DNA of 64,000 bases, from positions 146,941,485 through 147,005,484 of the forward strand of contig CM041779.1 in assembly GCA_023374045.1 (NCBI GenBank). Direction: 5' to 3'. A model generated the notes under the pieces. The model was not told where the DNA came from. It saw nothing but the letters and a program-made list of their open reading frames with translations, and searched no databases. The DNA comes from Limonium bicolor (taxonomy: Eukaryota > Streptophyta > Magnoliopsida > Caryophyllales > Plumbaginaceae). This document shows, piece after piece, positions 55,979-64,000 of the stretch (its first letter is position 1; each line of letters opens with the position of its first letter). A program made the position numbers and the translations under genes.

Positions 55979-57413
55979 ATGTTGATGGCGTCGGAGCACT
56001 CGGAATTTAGCTCACATGGTGATGATGGCGGTGCTGGCGACTATAGTTTTATAGTCGACGATGAAGATGGGGCCGACGTCACATAGACTTGGATATGTTC
56101 CTCAATATGCTTGAAAAGGACGACCCAGGTCCTTCCCTGGTGAGGGCTCTTTTACCCCCCTTTTATTACCCTGTTTAATGATGCACTAGGGTTTGTTTGT
56201 ACTTTTTCTTTGTTCGGGAGTTACGGTGTCTGTCTGCGACTGCCCGCCTGCTTGGTTCTCGAGGGTATAATCGATTCATTTGTATGATGTGTTTGTTATA
56301 TCCAAAATTCAGATAATGAGAAGTCAATAATGTTACACTCACTGGTAGTTCCATCAGTGTTATGGATTGGAGAACCCTAGTTGGAAGTTATTTTATATCG
56401 AATGGATGGTCTTACACTATCCGTTAGTGTTTCTTCTCTGACATTTTGAGGTGCTGAATTTTGAGGTTTTGGCTCGGGCGTGGGGGATTGATTTCTTGGA
56501 TCGTGATCATATGGAGTTGAAGTATGAGGCTCGTTGATTGAGTCAAAGTGAGTGATTTCTGAATGATAAAAAAACTAGCGGGACATCATTCTAACTGGCA
56601 TTGATCTGTTCCCCCTCAAAAGTGGCATGGATATGAGGCTTATTTGTTTATTTTCTGGTTGAGTCAGCATCCATTACTGGTTGTGTGAGTGATCTGAAAT
56701 TGACAGTTTGACTGCTGAACTAGCAGGAGTTTAAAATAAGGAATTGCTAAGCCTTTTATGTAGCTCCAAAACGGTAATGCGACTTCTCAATTGGCATTGC
56801 TCTAATTCTTGTTGTTACTGAAGAATTAAGCTGGAAATATAACACAAACTATGGTAAATCAGGACATGATACAGAACATGGTTAATAGGCTCCAATTGTT
56901 AATGTTGTCTTGAAACAAGAAACTATGAGGTGTGACATGCTTTGGTGGGATTGATCAATAGAGATGGTGGCTAGTATACAGTTGTAATTTTGTTTCAAAT
57001 GATGCCCTTCTGTGTGAGTGGATAAGCTTTATTCATGAAATTGTGCTAATACAATTAATCAGATGATAGAAAGCACCATTTGGGTTTACCAATAAATTGA
57101 TTAGCCAATAAATGGCACAGTTTAGTTGGATATTAGTGCACCTAGAGGTGTGGTTTAATTTTAAATTGAAAGGAGCCTATATCTGGTGATCTTGATTTGT
57201 GATACTGCTTTTCAGTTTATATTCTTTAATGGCACATGGCCTTGATGCTATGCTACTTGCAGTGCTATAAATACTGTTGAGGAGACACCTAAAGAATTTT
57301 GTTTTATATGAAAATACTGTTGCAGAGCTGTCCATCTTATTCAATGATTGAAGCTGCGTCAGAATGTGGATCAACCATGGGCCCTGGACAAGATGGACTC
57401 TCTGTTCAAACTG
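55979..57413 (+). CDS. Two 5' exons of a probable host gene (partial; one frame break)
   Basis: Exon 1 is 55979-56139, starting at ATG 55979: MLMASEHSEFSSHGDDGGAG then DYSFIVDDEDGADV. A 1-nt shift near 56083 leads to HIDLDMFLNMLEKDDPGPSL before the donor CTG|GTGAGG. Exon 2 is 57326-57413 (TTGCAG|AGC...CAAACTG|GTAATT): SCPSYSMIEAASECGS, MGPGQDGLSVQTG. The exons join in phase 0 and exon 2 ends in phase 1. The acidic N-terminus followed by xIDLDxFxxxLE resembles, from memory, N-termini of plant SNF2-type helicase-like proteins (CHR28/FRG group), but there is no catalytic domain in the window; treat as a guess. Later exons would lie beyond the Copia insertion at 58260. Confidence 0.5.
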
Positions 57414-58259
57414 GTAATTTACTACTTTATAGTCATTCCTTTTCTATCCCTTGAACTTTTCTTTATGCTATTTTTGTCTACTATTTTTATTCCTCTTTCT
57501 CTAGTTTAGGTCTCCAGTAAGAATTTATTATGTAAGACCTTTTGTTATTTGTACATTTTTGTGATCTCTCCCAAGAAAAGATTAGTTGGTAATTTACTAC
57601 TTTATAGTCATTCCTGTTTCTATCCCTGGAACATTTCATTATGATATATTTATATGTCTATTATTTTTATTGCTCTTTTTCTAGTTTAGGTCACCTGTAA
57701 GCATTTATTAAGTAAGACCTTTTGTAATTGTACGTTTTTGTGATCTCCCAAGAAAAGATCAGTTGTGCAAAATTGCGACAACAGGCCATTCATGCTTACA
57801 AATAAATTCCATCTCCTGCTCAACATTTGGAAGCATCCTTTAGTTATTCTTCTGTTTTCTTATAATGTCAGATGTGTTTTTATGCAGAAACTGGACCGTT
57901 CTTTGTAATGAAAGGAGTAAACTGGAATTTATTTGTAGGATATTGGGGGTTTATCATGATTTTCTTGTGATTGAGATACTTTAGAAAGCAGGAATTGTCA
58001 TATTTTATGTTCCAAAATTTTTCATTATTTTCTCTCTTTCTCAAGCTTGTTCTTTATGGATTGTTGTATTTTTATAGATAATAATTGGTATTCCAGGATA
58101 TAAGTTGGTTAAGATTAAATATTCTCAATATTAGCCATTCTCTTGTATCTATCAGAACTATGTTCATTTGAATTTTAACTTATAAGACTGCACGGTTGAT
58201 GTGTACGTATCTCCATGATGCCCCCATAAAATTTTAATTGGATGAAACTATCTCCTTTT
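57414..58259 (+). repeat. Intron with a ~178-bp tandem duplication
   Basis: 57412-57588 and 57589-57767 are near copies (both start GGTAATTTACTACTTTATAG and include TAGTTTAGGTC and GTAAGACCTTTTGT). The duplication includes the splice-donor-like GTAATT, so two donor-like sites exist. The remainder to 58259 is featureless intron. Confidence 0.85.
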
Positions 58260-58555
58260 GTGTGCACAAATGGGTCGGAAAATATGATGGTGGGTGGAGA
58301 GTTTTATTAATTGCGTAGTTTACATAAATGAGAGGCCGGATCCCTATTTATACAGCCTTATAGACAAATTAGGGTTTTTTAATCGCCAAATAATATATAT
58401 TTATTTTTATTCTGTAACTAACAAAATAAATTAATATCCTCTTAATTATTTATTCTGTAACAAGCTGAGTAAATATCTACCTATATATTTACATGTAACA
58501 ACCAACCTAAATAGTGCTTAAATAAATAGAATAAGATATATGACAACACTCCCCC

Positions 58556-59169
58556 TCAAGCTGGAGTGTAAAGATTTTGTATTCCAAGCTTGGAAACAAG
58601 TGAGTTGAATCTTGGGCCATATAATGGTTTAGAGAACACATCTACTGTTTGATCATCTGATGGAACATAACTCAACACATTCTGTTGTTCATCCAATTTC
58701 TCCTTGATAAATTTTTTGTCAATCTCCGCATGCTTTGTCCGGCCATGTTGAACTGGATTATGAGCAATGCTTATGACCGATTTGTTATCACTCCATAGCT
58801 TTATAGGTGTATCCAACTCAATCCGAAGATCTGATAGAATTATCTTGATCCACCACAACTCACACTACCCATGTGCTAAAGCTCTAAATTCAGATTCAGG
58901 CAAAGATCAAGACACAACATTTTGCCTTTTGCTTTACCAACTGACCTGATTTCCTCCAGAAAAACACAATATCTTGTTGCAGATCTTTGATCAACCAAAG
59001 ATTCAGCATAATCTGCATCAGTAAAGCTTGAGGTTCTAATTTCTTCCCTGAGCCAACAAAATGTTTTGCCTTGACCTCCTTTTAGATAATGCAATACCCA
59101 ATATCCAACTCGTAGGTGTGATTCTCGAGGATCATGCATAATTTGACTAAGAATGCTAACAACATAGTC
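58556..59169 (-). pseudogene. pol: Copia RNase H (minus strand)
   Basis: 58556-58858: IKLWSDNKSVISIAHNPVQH, GRTKHAEIDKKFIKEKLDEQ, YVPSDDQTVDVFSKPLYGPR, the C-terminal half of RNase H. 58876-59190: IDYVVSILSQIMHDPRESHL, YWVLHYLKGGQGKTFCWLRE, FTDADYAESLVDQRSATRYC (first catalytic part). A break near 58870 separates them. The beginning (RPDI) lies beyond the MITE at 60362. Confidence 0.85.
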
Positions 59170-59172
59170 TAT

Positions 59173-60361
59173 GGATGCGTTCGCCACCACATTTTATGCG
59201 CATTTTTTGACAGCATAAATATACAGCATATGTGTTTTGGACTCCTTTATTTGTTTTTGCTCGTTAAAACAGCATCAAATGTCAGCATAAAACAGATAAA
59301 TGTCAGCATAAATGTCAGCATAAATGCCCGCAGCAAATGATATTTTTTCGTTTTCGTGCTTTCACTTCCGTTTCTTTACTCACTTCATAATGCAATTACT
59401 GTGACTATTGATTTAAAAAAAAGAATTTTTTTACAAGTTACTTTATTTATTACAAATTACATAATGCTTTAAATAATTTATAAAAATAGTACTACATCTT
59501 AGTCAAATTTAAAAAAATCACATTTATAATACAAATCTATAATATATTATTTGTAATACCATAATTAATAAATTAAAATAACGAATAAATATACACACTT
59601 GTTGATATATAAATTAAAATATTAAAATAGTATATAGAAATATGAATGCATATAAATTTATTAACATACAAGTTACAAAAATAATATATATTATTAAAAG
59701 TTATAATTTCACTAAATAAATTCACATAACATTATCAGAAAATTTGAAACGCTTTTTCTTTTTTTACGCTTTATATTTGTAAGAATTATAAAATTTAGAT
59801 AATAAAAATATATTGTTTAGGAGTTACAAGTTTTGCTTAAATAATAGAAATAAAAATTTTATTGTTTGTGAATTTTTTTATTTATTTTTACTAACAAAAT
59901 AAAGTTACGGTATAATAAATTCTACCTCCGTCCCGTCATAAGTGTCCCCTTTGCTTTTTGGCACGCTTTTCCACTTCATATTAAATATATAAATAATTTT
60001 AAAAAATAATTATACAATATAGTTTTTTCACATAAGGATTCCATTATAAAAAAAAAATTTATAAAAATATATTATCTTACATATTAAATATTGAAGTCAA
60101 ACGACCCATCCAAATAGTAAAGTGGACAGTCAACTTGGGACGGAGGGAGTAATTGTAATACGAAAACGGTAAACGCACTACATATAACTAACTTAACTAA
60201 ACATGCTGCATATATGCTGCACTGCCAAACAACAGTTTTTAAAACAGCTGCATTTATGCTAGCATATTCCTGCCAGTAAATATGCTGCATTTATGCCAGC
60301 GCATTCCTGCTGCCAAATATGCTGCATTTATGCTGCCAAAACAGCCATGCCGAACAGAGCC
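59173..60361. mobile_element. ~1.19-kb MITE splitting the Copia RT/RNase H
   Basis: Inverted ends GGATGCGTTCGCC (left) and, in reverse, GGCTCTGTTCGGC (right). TAT on both sides (59170-59172, 60362-60364) joins the RT frame perfectly when removed (RPDI|DYVVSIL). The 3-bp duplication suggests the PIF/Harbinger type. Near both ends are clustered GCAGCATAAATG repeats in opposite orientation (59260-59340 and 60200-60350). The centre is very AT-rich, with no ORF. Confidence 0.85.
59925..60151. mobile_element. Stowaway-like MITE inside the larger MITE
   Basis: Ends ACCTCCGTCCC (left) and GGGACGGAGGGAG (right), the CTCCCTCCGTCCC signature of Stowaway (Tc1/mariner) MITEs. TA on each side (59925-59926 and 60150-60151). 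About 223 bp, no ORF. Confidence 0.85.
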
Positions 60362-61340
60362 TATATCTGGTCTAGTATGTGCTAAGTATACCAGCGTACC
60401 ACATAGATGCTGATACATATGAACATTTACTCTAGGTTCGTCCTCCGGTTCCTGGAGTTTCTGGCTTGGATCCATAGGTGAACTCACTGGCTTACATCCG
60501 GACTTGCCAATCTCAGTCAATAAGTCATTAATATACTTCTGTTGGGAGATAAAGGTTCGGATGATCGAACTACTTCAATTCCCTAGAAATACTTGAGAGA
60601 TCCACATGTTTTGATCTCAAATTCAGATTTTAGTTGTTGCTCTACTTGGTCATCACTTCCTGTTATAGCAATATCATCAACATACACCAACAATATAACT
60701 ACTCCTGAGCGAGAATGTTGAATAAACAGTGTATTGATCACTTTGACTCTGATGATAACCTGCGGCCTTCATAACCACTGCAAATCAACTCAAACCGAGC
60801 TCTTAGAGAATGCTTGAGGCCATACAAAGCCTTCTTCAGCCTACAAACTTTATTCTTTGCGTTAGAAGCATCAAAGCTTGGAGGATTTCTCATGTAAATC
60901 TCCTCATGCAAGTCACCATGAGGAAAAACATTTTTAACATCTTATTGAGCTAGCCCTAATCAAAGTGAGCAGCAAGAGAAAGGATGATTCACACTGTATT
61001 GAGTTTAGCTATAGGAGCAAAGGTCGCTTGATAGTCTATTCCATATGTCTGTGTGAATCCCTCAGCCACCAGTTATAGCGTTCCAAACTTCCATCTGACT
61101 TGCATTTATGAGTAAATATCCTCATGCAGTCAACAATATACTTCCCTTGTGGTTTGTCAACGATTTCCGTGGTTCTATTTTCTCAAGTGCCCTCGTTTCC
61201 TTTTTCATGGCTTCCCTCCATTCTGTTTTCACTAATTCTTTAAAAACAATGCTGGGAATATCAATTCTATTAAGATTATGAATGAACAAGGCATGAGAGG
61301 GAGAGAAGTGATCAAAGGAAACAAAATTAGACATAGGATA
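60362..61340 (-). pseudogene. pol: Copia reverse transcriptase (minus strand)
   Basis: In minus order: FVSFDHFSPSHALFIHNLNR and TEWREAMKKETRALEK (61330-61140), FPHGDLHEEIYMRNPPSFDA and LKKALYGLKHSLRA (about 60940-60780), LLVYVDDIAITGSDDQVEQQ with the catalytic YVDD (about 60700-60640), then EIGKSGCKPVSSPMDPSQKL and MYQHLCGTLVYLAHTRPDI (60520-60365). Several frame changes and small losses. It is older than the SIRE-like element at 10654. Confidence 0.85.
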
Positions 61341-62650
61341 AAAAGGAGTATGAGTGCACGTGTGAACCCCTTTTCTAAGAGCAACGGGAAGATGAAGAGG
61401 ATCATTGGACTCGTTGAAAGGAGTGTCTTCATAATCAGCAATTGGAGTAGACTCTTGGTCCTTATTTTGCAGATCTCTGGTTCCACTCTCCTGGAATAAA
61501 CCCTTATTAACGGAGGTTGTTCCTGTGGTGTGGGGTTAGGACTTGGTTGTGGAGCTACAAATGACAAGGTGTTTTGTGGTGCTATAGGAGATTGCTGTTA
61601 TGAGGTTGGAGATGATGGATGCAAGGGGAAATCAAACACTATTGTCTGATTCGTCTAGTGGTTGAGGGTTATTTACTAGCCCTGGTTGTGAGGATTGTGG
61701 GTCTATTTTATAGTGGTAACACCTCGTATGGGTAATTATCCAACAACCTAGCTTTCAAGCCATTTAGGCTCTTTGTCCTCACTTGGGTTTAAAAGTGAAA
61801 GACCTTGTTGTAGTCCCCTCATGTGCATCTTTATAAAACATTCACATTACTACTTATGTCTTGATGTGAGATGGGGGTATCATAACTATAGAAAAAAACA
61901 TCCTCAGCTAAAGTCTCATCATCTGACACATACATTTTTTGTGTCGATGGATTAAAATACTTGTAACCCTTCTTGGGAGAGAGTATCATAGAAAAATGCA
62001 CTTGAGAGATTTTGGGTCTAGCATCCCTCTGTGAGCATTGTGAAAATGAACAAAAGTTGTACACCCAAACACCTGAAGCTCTAGGTCATTGGTGACTTTA
62101 TAATCAAGGTAGACCTTCGAAGACATTGAATAGGACTATGATAATGGAGAGGCTGAGAAGGAAGATAATTAATAACGTGACGTGCTGTAAGGACTGCTTC
62201 CCCCTAGTAAATTGTGTCACATTCGACTTGAACAAGGCTCGAGTAACTTCTAAGAGATGACGATTCTTTCGTTCGGCTACCCCATTTTGTTTTGGTGTAT
62301 ATACACCGGAAGATTCATGACTTATGCCATTTGAATGGAAACTGGTTAGGGACTGATTGAAGTAGTTTTTGCCATTATCAATTTGAATTTTTTTGATGGT
62401 GGTCTTAAACTGAGTTTTGACATAAGTATAAAAAATAGGTATAATCGCTCATACGTCACTCTTATTTTTAAGGAGAAACACCCGAGTAAATCTTGTACAA
62501 TCATCAATAAGTGGGACAAACCATTAAGCACCCGATATATTAAGCACATTAGGACCCCAAATATCGCTGTGGATTAAAGCAAAAGGAGTACTACTTTTAT
62601 AATGAGCGGGAAACAAAGTACAAGTGTGTTTAGTTTGTTCACAAGGCTCA
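61341..62650 (-). pseudogene. pol: Copia integrase and linker (minus strand, degraded)
   Basis: The 61232-61567 frame is the Pro/Ser-rich linker between integrase and RT (QPSPNPTPQEQPPLIRVYSR). 61831-62064 gives SQCSQRDARPKISQVHFSMI and YKYFNPSTQKMYVSDDETLA, which corresponds to the FLGYS..xKGYxCYxP...VSxDVxFxE region. 62250-62330 reads as the NGxxERKNRHLxE area (VAERKNRHLLEVTRAL in reverse, by eye). 62346-62549 is an out-of-frame shadow of the core. Heavily broken. Confidence 0.65.
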
Positions 62651-64000
62651 TAAATAAAGAAAGCAAGAAACATCAACATCTATAAACAAATTAGGGAACA
62701 TATGCTTCATCGCAATCAAAGGAAGGATGACCAAAATGATGGCGATAGAGCCAAATGGTATCTTCTTTTTGTTGGGGTTGCTGGTATGAAGGACCTTTTT
62801 TGTGGTGATTGAGGGTGGTAAATCTAGATAATAGAGACCATTTATCTGCTTAGCAATTTCAATCATCCTCCCAGAAGAACACACCAAGAAAAGGAGAAAA
62901 TATAGCAAAACAGTTTAGATCATTAGTCAGCTTATAGCCAGAAGCTAAATTAGCTGACAAATCTGGAACATGAAGGATATTTTCCAATTTGAGATGACCA
63001 GAAGCAAAGAAGTTTCCTTGCCCAACAACCTTGGCTGAAGAACTATTAGCTGTAGTTATGTGAGAATTTAATGATGAAGGCTTATAGGGATTGAAAGTTG
63101 TGGAGGAAGCTGACATATGTGAACTAGCTCCAAAGTCTATTACCCAATTTGAAGGAAGAACGCTTTCTGAAGCATTTGCAAGCTGAGATTAGATGATTAC
63201 CCGGTACAGTAAGAGAACAATGACCGACATTAGAAGAGGCACCTTGTGATTTATCTATTGAAGCCAATAAAATTTTGAGTTTTTTTGAAGATGTGGGTTC
63301 TATTGCCAGCATTGCTCCTTATTGTGGGTGGACCTCTTGCAATGATGTCCTTTCTTCCCTTCTTTAGTAGTAAGTGTTGTACTTTCAACACTATTCTTTA
63401 CTTGTTTATTCTCCAGGATGACACTTCTTCTACTTTCTTCGGCCTTCACTGCGGAGACCACCTCTGCTACAGAAGGCAACTTCTGTTGACCAAGAATCTG
63501 AACCCTAACTTGATCGTAGATAGAATTCAAACCAGCAAGAAAGACATACAATCTGCCCTTCTCAACAAATTTTTTGACGGCTTGTGCATCCTCAATGCAC
63601 ACCATCGTGATGTTTCAATATTGATCAATTTCTGACCATCAGTTTTGTAATGTTGTCGCATATTCTGTGACTGTTTTCTCACCTTGATGAGTAGTGGTTG
63701 ATTTAATAGTCAGATCGAACAGCAATGCTTCTTCCTTTACATGAGAGTATGATTGGTCGATGAAGTCCCATACCTCTTTTGCAGTCCCAAGGAATATTGG
63801 TGACATTGATATTCGGATTCATTGACTCCCACAACTATGACATGATTATGGTGTTTTTCAGACCATGTGGTCATCAGCTGCTGGTTCAGATTTTAACAAA
63901 TGCTTGACAACGCCTTTCCGTGTGAGATAAATCTTCTCATATTGAGACCATGTAAGGTAGCTCTTCCCATTGAACTTATAAGCACTATTAATGCTAAAAA
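62648..64000 (-). pseudogene. gag-pol: Copia gag, protease and GAG-pre-integrase (minus strand, partial)
   Basis: From the right edge: INSAYKFNGKSYLTWSQYEK (gag N-terminus, near 63990-63930). 63605-63300: EKGRLYVFLAGLNSIYDQVR, LGQQKLPSVAEVVSAVKAEE (gag middle) and HCKRSTHNKEQCW (remnant of a CCHC knuckle). Protease region 63160-62860: WVIDFGASSHM-type site by eye near 63140, then LKLENILHVPDLSANLAS. 62908-62648 is the pre-integrase remnant (NGLYYLDLPP). Frame breaks near 63620, 63300, 63120 and 62880. Confidence 0.75.

Larger units (their letters stand above)
58260..64000 (-). mobile_element. Ty1/Copia retrotransposon, minus strand, truncated by the window end
   Basis: The probable 3' LTR (minus orientation) spans about 58260-58548: it starts TGTTGTCATATATC and is preceded by the PPT TCAAGCTTGAGGGGGAGTG-like sequence (58549-58566 in reverse). 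Its left boundary is uncertain. Then, in minus order from the right edge: gag, protease, GAG-pre-integrase, integrase, RT, RNase H. It sits in the second intron of the 55979 gene, opposite to it. A 1.2 kb MITE interrupts RT. Only this LTR is present; the 5' LTR lies beyond 64000. Confidence 0.88.

Noticed and set aside
58556..59190. Host reverse-transcriptase-like gene
   Set aside because: It is the end of a Copia element with PPT and LTR directly adjacent at 58548.

Overview
This is a plant nuclear genome window, almost certainly angiosperm. It is built almost entirely of transposable elements nested in one another: Ty3/Gypsy chromovirus, two Ty1/Copia lineages, two Mutator-like elements (MULEs), hAT, CACTA and MITEs. 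There is no bacterial-type operon or RBS structure. I recognise one likely host gene fragment, two 5' exons near 55.98-57.41 kb. I see no rRNA, tRNA or CRISPR. The species cannot be read from the sequence.

Region 1 (1-30.8 kb). A minus-strand hAT transposase pseudogene is split by a complete 28.2 kb Ty3/Gypsy element (1139-29328, 5-bp target duplication ATATT, LTRs of about 3.8 kb, iMet primer-binding site). The Gypsy element carries two further insertions inside its gag: a solo LTR of a divergent relative in inverted orientation (6302-10467), and an almost complete SIRE-like Ty1/Copia element (10654-19888). The Copia LTRs differ by one substitution and one 6-bp indel, and the element carries an extra ORF downstream of pol. 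Between gag and protease the Gypsy element carries an AlkB-type 2-oxoglutarate/Fe(II) dioxygenase domain (about 20219-20936). This is the most striking thing in the window: a nucleic-acid demethylase-type fold inside an LTR retrotransposon. Downstream come protease, RT, RNase H, integrase and a chromodomain-like tail, then a G-quadruplex motif and about 600 bp of (TG)n, then the 3' LTR.

Region 2 (31.5-36.6 kb). MULE 1 is complete, with about 170-bp TIRs and an 8/9 target duplication. It holds a decayed plus-strand transposase with DDE segments, SWIM finger and zinc knuckle.

Region 3 (37.0-49.0 kb). MULE 2 is a 12 kb element with TIRs of about 300 bp rich in GATAAT/ATTATC palindromes. On the left it carries a plus-strand plant mobile domain (PMD, MAIN-like) gene, and on the right a minus-strand MuDR-type transposase. 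Between them are three extra free-standing copies, in both orientations, of what looks like the transposase's own N-terminal module. A 402-bp solo LTR sits in the PMD gene's first intron.

Region 4 (49-55.9 kb). This holds a solo LTR of the same Copia family as in region 1 (perfect TSD ACTAT), a 599-bp hAT-type MITE (perfect 8-bp TSD), a CACTA terminus, and a GRF zinc-finger membrane-protein fragment.

Region 5 (56-64 kb). Two 5' exons of a probable host gene are followed by an intron with a tandem duplication. Then comes a minus-strand Ty1/Copia element that runs off the window and is itself interrupted by a 1.2 kb MITE containing a Stowaway-like MITE.

Nearly all coding regions carry frameshifts or stops. 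In the young Copia copy the breaks I traced are mainly single-base and in or beside homopolymers, so some may be assembly errors rather than biological decay.
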